Assembly: GCF_042242105.1 (NCBI RefSeq) | Contig: NC_092027.1 | Span: 2,079,506-2,143,505, forward strand | Length of the DNA: 64,000 bases | Source: Pempheris klunzingeri | Lineage: Eukaryota > Chordata > Actinopteri > Acropomatiformes > Pempheridae | Direction: 5' to 3' | Notes under the pieces: model-generated | What the model saw: only the letters and a program-made list of their open reading frames with translations | Database searches by the model: none | What the model was told of the DNA's origin: nothing | Translations under genes and position numbers: made by a program | Part shown: piece after piece, positions 11,801 through 23,152 of the stretch | How the letters are laid out: every line of letters starts with the position of its first letter | Numbering within the stretch: position 1 is the first letter of the stretch

Positions 11801-14800
11801 TCCTTTCTATCATCCATGCAGAAACAGAAACTCCTCAGGGCATAATGTAAGACCATCCTCCAACCCAGCAGGTTTCACACTCGCATTTGCATTCACACAC
11901 ACACACAAATTGGTCTGCCGCCAGCTTGAAAACATCATCAAAAGCAAGAGGGAAGTAATTACAGACAGCGTAGCTTCATGTCGAGCCTTTAGCGGGGCTG
12001 CTGTGTTTGTGTTACGCAACGTTTCAACACCTCACGGGTAAAAACTGTGAGCGATCCGCTGTGGGTCACCACACACCATAACACTCTCATGCCTCGAAGA
12101 TACATCTGTCACCAGGAAAAGTAAAGCTTTCAGTCCGTCTGTTGATTCCAGCGAGCGTGTGACTCATCCCCAATTATTTATTTGGAAGAGCCGTTGGAAT
12201 GAAACCTCCCATAAAATGTCTAATTAGCGTCCCTTTTCTAGTTGATTGAGTTGATTAAACTGCTCCAACTATAGCTGTTTAAGGACTATTACAACGTAAC
12301 TGCAGTTTTCTTTTGTTTGATTTTCCTTTCAACCCTTTATAACCTGCAGTACTCAAATACTGCCAATGCTATGAAAAGTTGCATTAATATGGACGTGTGA
12401 AATACGAATCGATAGCGAGAACAAAAACAGACCTTTGACACGGTCGACTTTATGTTTAGTTCAAGGAAAACTCCAAGGCAGTGACGGAGTCAGAAGTTTA
12501 CAAGCTCAATGGCAGCACCGAAATGGCCTGTGATGACGTCTGGCATCAGATTCCCAGAGTGTTTCTCTGTCAGGTTACTCACCGATCGCAGTGAAGGAAA
12601 CGCCAGGAGAAAAGACGGCGCGTTCTGTTTTGGCGTTATTGGCGCTGCATGTGTATTCTCCCGCTTGCTTCCCCAATCCGAGTTCCTCGATCTGTTTCAG
12701 AGTCAGGACGGGACCCGTGACCTCCGTGAACAGCTTGTTGTGGTACCAGGAGAAGGTGGCCGCCGGGCTGGAGATGCATGAACAGGACAGACTGAAGTTG
12801 GAGCCGGAGCGGACGAACGCGGCAGGGTTTGGTGGAGTGATGGTGACTTCATCAGGGCCGTCTGTGGAGCAGCAACACATGGAAAAAGGAAATGATTATC
12901 AGTAGTTTGCATTAATCCTCTGCTGGTTGCTGCTTTTACTACATTAAAGCTCCGGATCAAGTCTTTTTTGACCTTGATCCCAATCTAAGTCCTTTAATAG
13001 GGAGTAGCTGCTGATAAAGACACTGAAGAGATACTTAAATCTATCTGACATATTGAAATAAGATCTGTAGCTATTAAATTTGTTTTACCTTCTTGATCTG
13101 ACTATTTGGTTCCTACTATAAGTACTTTATAAATCTTTTATTTCTAAATGATGAACCATTGGTTTAATGTGATTCATTGTCTGGTTACAGTAATTAATGA
13201 TGTTTTACTAGAAAATAAACTGTTCTCATTGTTATAAGAGGAACTTTTTAACTATGTTTTATGAAAACGTGCCCATCTTCTCATTGATTTCATGCACATC
13301 CTCATGCTGTAGTTGTAATTCTTAGCAACTTCAACATAAAGCCTGACCAGGTGAAGCACACAAGCGCGAAGGTTTTGATTAATTAATAACAGGGTTAACC
13401 CGCGGTTGATGCGGTTTCCCTGCCTTTCAGGTTAGTCATGGGGAAGGAGTGGAAGTGCAGGCCGCTGTGTACACAGTGTGGCTTAAGTACAGGCTGAGAG
13501 GGAGAGCCCTGCAAACACACACCACAATCTAAAGTGTGAGAGACGCATGGACACGAGGCCGCTCCGAGGGCCCGTCGTGCCTGAGTGGTTTAGGAACCTG
13601 AGCAGGTTTAAAGTCACGACTCCAGGAACACTGGAAAAGGTCAGGCATCGCTGTGGTTAACCGTAATTAACCAAGCGAAACTGTGACTTCTGACATGCTG
13701 GGGCATGAAGGAGTGGCACCGGCTGACTCATGTCTAACCTTTATTGTCTAACGGGTGTGGAGCTCAATCAACGAAATGCAGCGCTTCAAATAAAGCACAA
13801 TAGACTGCAGAGTTAGTAAATGAATGAGGGAAACTGTCAAACTGCCAGGAAAGTGGAATAAATGGAGAGCAAATGTCTTGATCCTTTTTTTTTACTGTCA
13901 CTGGACACGCCTTTCCAGAATTTATGTCTGTGGTGTTAAACCAAAGTCACCTAGTACCCAGAACATCGAATACCCAAAGGTAAAAGGTAGCACACACATA
14001 GATCTTCAGGAAAAGATGACTAATCACCATTTCACTCATTTATTCTGGTCGAGCACGCAAACGTTTCAGCCTGGCAGCCTTAATCAGAACATGGAGGGAA
14101 AGGGAGGTCGTGTCAAGTCCTAAAAAAAAAAAAATATATATATATATATATATATCTATGGTTTCATGATAAAATGACTAAGAGCAGGTGAAGGAGCTTA
14201 TAGGCTCTTTGATATACATTCAGTGTTTCAATATTCTGAAATTTGTTCGGAGCATTTGGAGCTTTCTGCTATTGGAGAAACATTTGTTATAGAAGTGCAA
14301 TAATAAATGAGACCACCTGTCGAACACACTATGACGTTACAAAGTCAAAGCACAGGGTAAGAAGTGACAGTAAGTTTCTGCAGGTGGTGTTATTCTGTCC
14401 GTAGCTAGCACTGCTAATGCTAACCAGCTAGTTATTAATGTTTACTAGTCCTTCTGTTGTCTCTGGGAGGAGCTACCAGGCAGCAGTGTGGGTGCAGCAC
14501 ACTCACAGTGGATGATGAGCTTGAAGGTGGCGCTGTTCTCGGTCAGCTGGTTGCTTGCTGTGCAGCGGATCGGACCGAGCAGGTCTGACCTGAGGACACC
14601 TGTGATGGTCAGCTCGCTGGACTGTTCCCCCTGTGATTCAGTCCAAAGCAGCAAAATACATCACTTAGATTTGAATTAACGGATTAAGAAATAAAAAGAA
14701 AGACACAAGACATAAATCTGTTACAAGCAAAAGTACTGAATTGGAAATATTACTGGAGTAAAATATAATATAATATAATTAAAGTACTAAAAGTAAAAGT

Positions 14801-17800
14801 ATTCATTATGCAAAAAAAACATTTTGGAATAATATATATTACATTATTGATGCATTAATGTGTTCATCACTTTAATGATGCAGCTGGTTAAGATTGTTTT
14901 CATCACTTTATAAATAACACTTAAATCAGCATTTATTAGTTGATTTATTATCTTTTATCAATAATCTGAATCTGCAAAGTAAAAAAAAAACAACATATGT
15001 CGCTGAAATGTAGAGTAGAAGCATAAAGTACAATGAAAATATTAAAAACTGTGTTTTGGTAAATGTACTTTTCCGTGGAAAGATTATGTCACGTGCAAAT
15101 TTGATTAGAGATTATTTATTATATAGATTAAAAATTAACAGACGTCAAAAAAGGTCAAACTTAACTGTCTCTATTTAGCTTTTTTTTATTTTTATAAATG
15201 ACTATTTGCATTTACAGTAAAAAGAAAGTAAATTTAAGAAAGTTTAAATCATTGCATATACTCTATTAATAAAGTAATAGATTGAGGTGGATGAATGAAT
15301 GAATGAATGAATTATGAACATCTGCATCAACCATGAAATCTTAATTCTTAAATCTTAATTTAATGCATAAATTCACAGCATCAAAAAGGAAACACCAGAT
15401 AAACGTTTAAGCTGACCTCTACGAGCGTGATCCGTTTGCCGTCGGCCACGATGGGCACGGCGCCGCTCATCCAGCCGAACTTGATGTCGGAGCCTTTGGC
15501 GGAGCAGGTGAGAACCACGGTGCTGTTGTGCTCGATCGCCTCAGGCAGGCTGGACACGATCTTCACTTCAGACACCGGGTCTGCAGGAGGAAACGGGGAG
15601 GTTGTTTTGCATGAGGAACAAAGGAATGAATTGTTGAATTGAATGGAACTGAATGTGGATGAAAAAAAAGCCTGAGATCAAAGGAAAAGAGGGGAGAAAG
15701 GCATGCTGGGATTTTTAAAAAAAGTGTGCAAATATTTTTGAATATTCACAATAACACTTGTGGCTGTACTGTATTTACACTCTATCATAATCTCCTTTCT
15801 GTTTTTATGTGCTGCGAATGAAAACGAACAGTAGCAGTCGATTCTACTTTGCTGTTTTTTCAGCCACTGTTGAGCTAAAATATGAGACTTCCTGCACAGA
15901 GGTTTCACATTAAAAGCCTTGCATCAGCTCAAAGGGTGTAATGCCTGTGGAATATTTACAGTAAGTGTTGGGTGTGTCAGTAAAAAAAATAAAAATCCAC
16001 CAAACAAAAGAGAAGGCATCAAAAAAAAAACAGCAACTAAACAGTAGCAGTCGGTTCTACTTTGCTGTTTTTTCAGCCACTGTTGAGCTAAAACATGAGA
16101 CTTCCTGCACAGAGGTTTCACATTAAAAGCCTTGCATCAGCTCAAAGGGTGTAATGCCTGTGGAATATTTACAGTAAGTGTTGGGTGTGTCAGTAAAAAA
16201 AATAAAAATCCACCAAACAACAAAAGAGAAGGCATCAAAAAAACAGCAACTAAAGTGCCAAATGTCATATTTTAATGCCTCTACAGGTGTGTCAGGCTGG
16301 GATTTTCCATTAACATTAAAGTAGTCAACAGTTTTGTTGATGAAGTCCTACCACAAATGATCCGTTAATGGAATAATGATTAAGCACACTGCTCGCTCGA
16401 GGTCTGTTTCTCTTCCCACAGTTGTAATTGCGCTCAGAAATCAACATTTGAATGGAGTGAACGGCGACGCCAGAGAGATCGCAGCAGCCAGACCTGCTGG
16501 ACTCGTTCTCAATCAATCCTGCAGCTCTGTTTCTGAGTGTTCGACGCTGTTGTTTCTCAATGATTAGCCAGTAGCAGGCAGCCAGTTATGACAGTATGGC
16601 AGCAGACTACCGCACAGGAAGAGTTCATCCTGTAGCTCAACACAGCGGCACTTGGGAGGTTGTTTTTCTTAGACCACCAAACCGCCGTGCAGGGATTCAC
16701 TCTACTGTGATGCAAAAGGAAGAGGACAAAGAAACAAAACATGGGGACACTGGTGGTTTTGGTTTTGAGTATGTGCAAACTGTGTGGTTTTACTGTGTGA
16801 ATGAGAGCCAAAGGGATGCTGGGAAAGGATTACCGCCACACATCCTTTGACAAATAAAGATTCACACTGAAAACATGTAGTTGACATAAACCCGACTGAA
16901 GACGTTTATGTTATTACCGCTGGCTGTGGCTTCGGGACAAACCTGCTGCGCCAACAGGTAATAAAGATATAATAAGCGTTAGATTAGCCAAAGTCTGGAT
17001 TAGATTTTAAGAAAAACTCCCGAAACAGCCGCTGAATGTAGCTTTTAATCAAACTAACATGAGGAAATAGTGCATTTGTTGGGGACTACTTTCAGCGGCG
17101 GATTAATCCACATTTGGTGCTCTTGTGAGATTTTATTTTATACACACACATTTCCAGAAAGTCCTTTAAAGTTCACTTTTGGGCCGTATGAGGGAGCGTA
17201 TTTATATTTCTACTAACTAACGTTACTTCTCCCAGTTTCTGCGGCTGCACTTCACCTGAATGGAGGTATTTTGTCCCATGAATAAAATCTTTAACCAACT
17301 GCACCTACAAACACTTATTTTGTCTATAAAATGTGTATTTTACAGATGAGACAGCCTGTTAATCCTAATTACACTCATTTGGTCTCAAGTATCCAACATG
17401 AGTTTATGTTTTCAATAACGTCTGCATGTAACAAAATTGTGATTTTTCAAATTTAACTCTCTTGTAATCGCTGGTTAATTCAAATTTAGAAGAGGTGAAA
17501 AGGAAAACACCGCTCCAGTGAGTTTAACACCATAACTGTTGGGTACAACACAATCTAACAAGGTTTTGTATTCACTCATAACATGGCCATCTTTGAATGA
17601 AACTGTGTGTGTGTTTTAAAGCTTTGAAGCGCGACTACAGTGTTAGGGCTGTGAAATACAAACACACACACACACACACACACACTCCAGGAAAGTAGAG
17701 TTTCAGGAGCCACACCCTTAAGGCGCTCAGTGTAGGAAGCTGCAGATTTGTTTTTCGGTCTGATGAATGAGGTTATAAAGTCTCAGCTCCTCTAACAGGA

Positions 17801-19245
17801 AAGTGGTGTTTATTAAATTTATTATATTTATTAAAGATGAAAAGCGGCAGAAAAGACTCAGGTTGGGGAACAACTGTAGTGATTTCACAACAGCCAGCCA
17901 CATCCTGTGGAGTAACACAGCAGCATCATGTAGGGAAGAACTCAAATGCTCCAACAAATGCTTAAATTGTTGGCAAAACAAATGGGAAAAAGGAAGTATC
18001 TGTTTTCCTCCGCCAAAGAATATAGTCCAAGAACTGGCGTAACACGGTGTGGTTGCTAGGCGACGCATTAACCGCTCACTTAAGATTTTCCAGTGGCGCA
18101 GTGATATCAGCGCTCCAAGGCACCACCGCCGTATCAGGTGTGGCTTGCGCCTTCGCACTGAACCAAACTGCATTAGAGAGTCCAGCAATTTTACGTGCAA
18201 CTGTTCTACGGACACATTATAAGACAAAAAAAACGTGAATTGAAGCACTTTTCTGGATCTCTAGAAGCTGCTGATCAACTCGGCGTGAATAAAGTCCAAG
18301 AAATGATCGGAGGAGCGACCTAATCGATGTTTGAAAGGACCCGTACGAACGAACCACCGTTAAATATATTAGAATTTAAAGCAGGATGGATTCACAGAGT
18401 CGTTGCAAGCATTATAATACAAGATTAAAACAATTTTCTGAATCTTTATGACACATTGTTCAATTCGGCATAGATGTAATCCAACACAGTGCTTATTGGG
18501 GGAGGGGGGGGTATCTTGCATCACAGGTATCTCACAGGTGAGAAATTACTCACTCAGGATTTGGAGCCTTGTTTCTCCGGTGTGGGTCGGGCCGGTAGTT
18601 AGTACGATGCTGACGCTGTAATCCCCGGCATCCTCCAGCTTCAGGGGTCCCAGGGTCAACTGGCCACTGGTCGTGTCAACCGATGCTCTTCCTTCGAAAG
18701 GCTCATTCACTATGAGCCCTGATTCCGTCAGCGTAGCAACATTAATCGGTTCAGTCCCGTCGTTGAAATTCCAGACAATAACGACATAACTCGGATTAGT
18801 AATTAGAGTCTTAAAAGTCACGTTTGCCCCCAGGATCGCGTCCACGGGACCCTCCGGCAGGGCGTCCTGCCCTGCACAGCATCCTGGGGGGGAGGAAACA
18901 CGGGGGACAGGTGAGAGGAGGCAGGTAGACCTGCTCTGGCTTTGACCTGAGCAGGTGAGGAAAGGTGTGGCGATACTATACTACAGAAATAATCCTGAAT
19001 AAGAACAGGAGGAATCATCATGAAGCCTCCAGTGGTTGTTTCTGATCGGAACATGTTAGTTTACATTATTTGAGCATGAATTCAAACAGGTTACACCCAA
19101 AGTTTCCACTGCGCACACAATGGAAACGCAGCAAGAACGTGAATAATACAGAAGATTATTGATTCCCGGCTCAATCTGAACCGATTGATTCCTTACCGAC
19201 AAAAGAGAGCAGAAAGAGAAGCGACGCAGAGGCGAACAGATCCAT
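8702..19245 (-). CDS. CEACAM-like Ig-superfamily membrane receptor (multi-exon)
   Basis: Eight minus-strand exons join with consistent phases: 19245-19197, 18883-18554, 15580-15417, 14630-14507, 12861-12583, 11052-10774, 10521-10267 and 8819-8702. They give about 532 residues before the tail. The order is a signal peptide, a V-like N domain, four C2/I-type Ig domains and one transmembrane helix. Inter-domain boundaries are phase 1, as usual for Ig exons. Junctions rebuild sensible linkers such as YGPD at the starts of the third and fifth Ig domains, a signature common in CEACAM-type domains. The N domain lacks the canonical cysteine pair, which is also known for CEACAM N domains. Family knowledge predicts a type I surface protein for homophilic or pathogen adhesion. 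I see no ITIM in the part recovered. Which CEACAM it corresponds to cannot be settled from sequence alone. Introns carry repeats but no other gene. Confidence 0.85.
10267..10521 (-). CDS. CEACAM-like exon 7: Ig domain 5 (membrane-proximal)
   Basis: 85 codons, phase 1 to phase 1, acceptor TATCACCAG and donor GTACGA. It reads (Y)GPDPAVVEGEKAVEV, TLSCSAASIP, FTWKFNG and GTYTCVAFN and ends LSVK. Two overlapping N-glycosylation sites lie in NFTWKFNGT. Confidence 0.85.
10774..11052 (-). CDS. CEACAM-like exon 6: Ig domain 4
   Basis: 93 codons, phase 1 to phase 1. It starts EPISGTEITGPTETLIAG and has ANLSCQATTG, RQWLKDGKPL and NGVYECELSN, then ends MVN at GTGAGT. Both Cys, the Trp and the D-N-G-x-Y turn are present. 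Confidence 0.85.
12583..12861 (-). CDS. CEACAM-like exon 5: Ig domain 3
   Basis: 93 codons, phase 1 to phase 1, flanked by CTCCACAG and GTGAGT. It starts (Y)GPDEVTITPPNP and has NFSLSCSC (B strand), FSWYHN and GEYTCSANN (F strand). A complete C2/I-type domain with one visible sequon. Confidence 0.85.
14507..14630 (-). CDS. CEACAM-like exon 4: second half of Ig domain 2
   Basis: The exon follows GAATCACAG, starts GEQSSELTITGV in phase 0 and carries GPIRCTASN, the F-strand Cys. It ends KLIIH plus one base at GTGAGT. Joined to exon 3 it gives one complete Ig domain, so the domain is split by an intron of about 790 bp. Splitting within the domain is unusual beside its single-exon neighbours. Confidence 0.7.
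14722..14960. repeat. dispersed repeat, copy 1 (CEACAM-like intron 3)
   Basis: Shares blocks such as AAAGTACTAAAAG, ATTCATTATGC and TTGATGCATTAATGTGTTCA with 20618-20830, and more weakly with 41066-41240. A low-complexity AT-rich tract surrounds it. This is a fish interspersed repeat of undetermined class. Confidence 0.6.
15417..15580 (-). CDS. CEACAM-like exon 3: first half of Ig domain 2
   Basis: Acceptor CTCCTGCAG; 54 full codons with NSTVVLTCSAKGS (B-strand Cys, one N-glycosylation sequon) and FGWMSG (core Trp). The exon ends LVE in phase 0 before a non-consensus GTCAGC donor. It has no F-strand Cys; that lies in the next exon. Confidence 0.7.
15828..16254. repeat. 213-bp tandem duplication in CEACAM-like intron 2
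   Basis: Two adjacent near-identical units begin ACAGTAGCAGTCG at 15828 and 16041. They differ by a few substitutions and a 3-base AAC insertion. The shared unit includes CACTGTTGAGCTAAAA and GGTGTAATGCCTGTGG. No coding role is seen. Confidence 0.85.
18554..18883 (-). CDS. CEACAM-like exon 2: N-terminal V-like Ig domain
   Basis: A C-rich tract ending CCCCCCAG precedes the exon and GTGAGT follows it. About 110 residues include ALPEGPVDAILGANVTF, VVIVWNF and LEDAGDYSVSI. The D-x-G-x-Y motif is kept, but the B-strand and F-strand cysteines are absent (VTFKTL and YSVSI), as in CEACAM N domains. It begins and ends in phase 1. Confidence 0.8.
19197..19245 (-). CDS. CEACAM-like exon 1: signal peptide
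   Basis: ATG at 19245 opens a 16-codon hydrophobic stretch starting MDLFASASLLFLLSF and stops at a GTAAGG donor in phase 1. The following exon supplies GA to complete a Gly codon and continues CCAGQD, a normal mature start for this family. Cleavage is probably near the FVG-CCAGQD junction. Confidence 0.8.
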
Positions 19246-19309
19246 CCCGGACGGTTCAAGTCTTCCCAGCAGAGACACAGACCACAATGCGGCAGTACCT
19301 GCAGCTTTT

Positions 19310-19332
19310 AGAGGGACACACCCAGACAAGGT

Positions 19333-19366
<34 letters not shown>

Positions 19367-19405
19367 CTCCTACTATCCACACACACACACACACACACAC
19401 ACTCC
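19310..19405. repeat. paired (CA)n tracts upstream of the CEACAM-like start
   Basis: Two CA microsatellites separated by CTCCTCCTACTATC lie 80-160 bp upstream of the ATG at 19245 on the minus strand. They sit where the promoter should be and may vary between individuals. Confidence 0.8.
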
Positions 19406-19409
19406 TCCT

Positions 19410-20600
19410 ACTCCTAAGAGTGGAGTTTCACAAGTCATTCACAAGTTTACAGAAATACACAATAAATACAGGTAGACTGTAAAAAAGATGTAGAAACAAG
19501 CAAACTAATAAACTAATAAAGAAAATAATATATGAAAACAAATAAAAAACTAAAAAATGTCTTGTCTTCTTTCTGAACGTCCCTTCCTTTGCATCCCAGA
19601 GGTGAATGCTGCACCGCTGGCTTCACTTATTTACGGTATTTCATCCCCTTCCTGTGAGTGTTTGTGGGGGAAACTCTCCAGCTTCTTCCCTCAGGAGAGC
19701 AGCACCACCAGCACATGATCATCTTTTGGACCATGATGCATTGCAGGAGATTAAACTACCCAACTGTACAGATGAAGTCATGAAGATCAGCTCAAACTTA
19801 ATCATAAGATTATCTGCAACAGGAATATGTTTGCTTTAAATACTACATTTAGCTGATAATAGACCTACTTACATCCTTTTTTTTTATACTATACTCAAAG
19901 TAAACTGGATTAAAGGATTTGAATGCTTCTTCCACCATCTGATTTAATGTCTGAGCCGCACGTATCACTGGATGACTTGTGTGTGAAATCTTATTTAAGC
20001 GCTAACTAAAGCTGTCGGGGTTATGTAGTGAAGCAAAAGGAACAATATTCGGAGTGGAAGGAGACGGTGACCTCAACACTGTCCTCAATAAATACAATTA
20101 TTTACCTTCCACATCTACTGCAGAGGAACATTAATTGAGTCTATCCACTTATTTTTACACAGTTAATTTTAAAGAACTCATTAATATAATGAAAATTTCA
20201 GGGAAACAGATCATTAAATCTTCATAAGTTCCCATAAGGCAAAGAAACAAAAAGGTATTGAGCAGCTTTAGTTCCCTTCAGGGGTCAAAAACTGAACTTT
20301 GGAGAAATGTAATGTCTTTTCACGTTAATAACCCATAAAAATTACATAGAGCCTCAATTAATCAGCCCACTAATAAACCCTCACACTCTAAAATATACAC
20401 TATTATGGTTTTACTCCTCCAGGTTACGGCGTCAATGAGGAATAAATAATCCTGATATATCGAGCACATAAAGGACATTTAAAGGGTTTGTTAGTAAGTC
20501 CTACATGTGGTTCAAAGAGACGCTGCTGCGACCTGGTGGACGTCTGAGGAAGTCATTTAACTACTTCTGTGTCTAAAAAGTAAAAAATAAAAACACCACC
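19410..20600. other. noncoding stretch, no gene recognised
   Basis: AT-rich sequence with short unsupported ORFs. It lies upstream of the CEACAM-like gene. Nothing further recognised. Confidence 0.5.
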
Positions 20601-20617
20601 ATGGAGAAAGACTCTGC

Positions 20618-20830
20618 TGCAAGTATAAAAGCACAAGTACTAAAAGGAAAAGTACTCATTATGCAGAATGGCCCATTTTAGAATGATGTATTCTATATTA
20701 TTGGATTGTGATAATTGATGCATTAATGTGTTCATCGCTTTATTGCTGCAGCTGCTCAGTGTGGAGCTCATTTTAACTGATTTATACTGCTGGGTGCCAC
20801 TAAGTCATCTCCATCTGCTGATAAAAACCC
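20618..20830. repeat. dispersed repeat, copy 2
   Basis: Same family as 14722-14960: AAAAGTACTCATTATGC, then ATTGATGCATTAATGTGTTC and GCAGCTGCTCAGTGTGGAGC. Class undetermined. Confidence 0.6.
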
Positions 20831-21353
20831 AAAGATGTCAAGGTTATTGTGTGAAAGCTGCCGTTTCAGAGGTTAAAAAGCCGGTTTCAACACCTTTTTT
20901 TGGGCTGTGTGGTCTTGATGCGTTCATGCGGCGTCGGAATAATTGGAAAAATTAGCACCTGCCTGTGAAACTTCATGTGAAGGATCCCTTCATTTGGAAA
21001 AACAACCCAGAAAGTTGGTGAAAATGTCGGTACAGGACGATGAAATGTTCGGTTGATGGTAGAAATGTGATCAATTCACATACAATAATATGGTAATAAC
21101 GCAGCTGCGATCTGGTCCTTGAGGTTCTGGTAGATGGAGTCTTCACGTGTCCCCATTTGGTGACAGATAGCTGAAAATAACAAAACACATCTTTATTATA
21201 TAGCTAAAAGACACTGCAATGTATGTCAGCATGTTCTGACAGGCTCAGAGTGTTGTTCTAAGTGTGTGACAGCATCATGGAAAGGATCCCTACAGAGAGA
21301 GACCTGGAAGATCCTTTTGGTTTAACCACAAACAGCCGTTATATCGCTCTCTG

Positions 21354-21619
21354 CACACACACCAGACTCCATTCACTAAAACAGTCATTTTACCTCACAG
21401 AACGCAGGAGCTGCTGGTCTGCTGCTGCCTCGACCAGTTAGTGTGTTTCTGTTATTGTGTGACGTTGGAGTTTTAAAGGGTTAATTCGGATCCAACGCAG
21501 TATTTGTGCAACACACAATAAAACCCAAACACACTAACTGACCAAGGAAGCAGCAGACCAGCAGCTCCTGTGTTCTGTGAGGTAAAATGACTGTTTTTGT
21601 CTATGGAGTCTGGTGTGTT
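21354..21619. repeat. long imperfect inverted repeat (foldback), arms ~108 bp
   Basis: The left arm (about 21354-21461) contains CATTTTACCTCACAGAACGC and AGTTAGTGTGTTTCTG. The right arm (about 21512-21619) contains the reverse complement, GTTCTGTGAGGTAAAATG with AACACACTAACTG. Shorter complementarity (GTTGGAG against TCCAAC) continues into the about 50-bp spacer. The transcript would fold into a long hairpin. It may derive from a foldback DNA element. Confidence 0.75.
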
Positions 21620-21732
21620 TGCAGAGCGTAAATAATCTGGATGACAGATGTGGTAGAGAAGGTGACCAGGACTCATGGGTCAGCACTGCAGGGAGTGGAG
21701 CAGGACTGGGTCAGAAGTTTGGGCCCCGATGA

Positions 21733-21942
21733 CGGACCAGATGTTCTCATTCAGGCATCAGCGTGGACGACAGAGCAGGGTTTTATCACGGAGAGATGTT
21801 CAACCTGAGGCTCCGGATGAGAAACCCCGCATTAACTCATCCTTTCTCTAAAAGGTCCCCAAGCAATCGCAACTGGTACAAACTTCAAATCCATGATGAG
21901 GACGGAAATCCTTTGTCTGGTTACGTCAAGGACGCCTGCTGA
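21733..21942 (+). CDS. orphan coding-like ORF, unknown
   Basis: Seventy codons stay open between an in-frame TGA at 21730 and the stop at 21942. The reading is protein-like rather than low complexity and includes SVDDRAGFYHGEMFNLRLRM and NWYKLQIHDEDGNPLSGYV. The first internal ATG is at 21796. No acceptor was confirmed. It could be the last exon of a gene, a processed gene fragment or part of a repeat. I do not recognise the family. Confidence 0.25.
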   Translation, partial: RTRCSHSGISVDDRAGFYHGEMFNLRLRMRNPALTHPFSKRSPSNRNWYKLQIHDEDGNPLSGYVKDAC

Positions 21943-21949
21943 CACACGT

Positions 21950-23150
21950 ATCAGTCCAGAAAGCAGCACATATGGATGACTTTGGTTATTGTTATGTATT
22001 TTTCATAATAATGGAACCATAAGAGTGAGACTGCTGCGGTATTAACCCCCGACCTTTCTCCTATCAAAGACTGGAGAAAGACTTTTATTGTGAAATAATT
22101 TGTGGCTAGTTTGATGTTTTTAAACCTCACACATACACTTATTTTTATGAAGAAGAAGAAGAGCATGTGAGTGGTTTAGAGGAAATGTCTCAGCTGTAAA
22201 TGGTAACGAGACTAGTATTGAGTTTTATTTGTGATGTACGTCTTCAGATTAACACGTTAATCTGTGAAGTGACCAGTGAAACTACAGGTGTCAGCGGTTC
22301 CCTCTAAACTGGAGTGGAGCAAAATTGTAAAATAGCATTAAATGAAAATGAGAGTTTTCTGACATCTTCAGTTAGTGGTTACTTCACAGATTAATATTTA
22401 GCATTCAGCACATTTGAATTGTTTTTTTAAATATGACGCACTGTTCTACATTAAACTACCCAACAGTATATTAAATTAGAGTCCAGCTGATTCATCGATC
22501 AGCTGAAAATTCTGTTTTTCCTTGCTGAGCCGAGGCAGATGGATGCGTCTCGGGCTCATTTGGAGGTTTGTTTCCTGCGATAAAAACCTCCTGACGGATG
22601 AAGACACCCACCTGAGGACTGGCTACAGCTCTCAGCATCGGAGTTTGGAACCAGACTTGAAAAATGAACCTGCCTTTTAAAAAAAAGGGAAATCCAACAA
22701 CTCAGCTGTTCAGTTGTGTCCAGTCATAACCAACTTCTCATGCTTTACACATCACGAGTGATAAATTCAAGACCAGGAGAGTTCATTAAGTTAGAATTAA
22801 CTTGTGTGATTGAAAAGCAAGTCATTTAATAAAAAAAAAAAAAAAACACATTTTAGAAAAAGAATTATTCACCACAGTGCTCCTTAGGTGACATAAAATG
22901 CTTTTTGGCCACTTAAATATTTAAAAGCACAGTGCCTGGAGAATGTCAAAGTAATGCAGACACAAATAAAAACTGAATTAATAATATCCAGTGGCTTCAT
23001 CGTAGCTGAGAAGACGAGTCTGTGTGAGTTTTGGACTGATCAGTATTGAGTCTCGTCCTCAGTGCTTCAGTCCCGCCGGGAGAAACGATCCCAACAAGCA
23101 GCTTCGTTTATTTCTGCTGCTTTCCAGTCCGTCGAGAGGAGCGACTCTTT
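21950..23150. other. noncoding stretch 3' of zinc-finger gene A
   Basis: AT-rich. 22430-22830 resembles 29880-30260, the same position 3' of gene B, for example AAACTACC(C)AACAGTATAT, GATGAAGA and CAAGTCATTTAAT. This looks like duplicated 3' flank or 3' UTR of genes A and B. Confidence 0.5.
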
Positions 23151-23152
23151 TA

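Noticed and set aside
15678-16121. Two similar short minus ORFs (MKPLCRKSH...)
   Set aside because: They are the two copies of the 213-bp tandem duplication inside an intron; no other evidence of coding.
17727-18248. 173-codon minus ORF in the second CEACAM-like intron
   Set aside because: Hydrophobic, no recognised motif, no plausible splice sites joining it in frame to neighbouring exons. Kept out, although an old transposon piece is possible.
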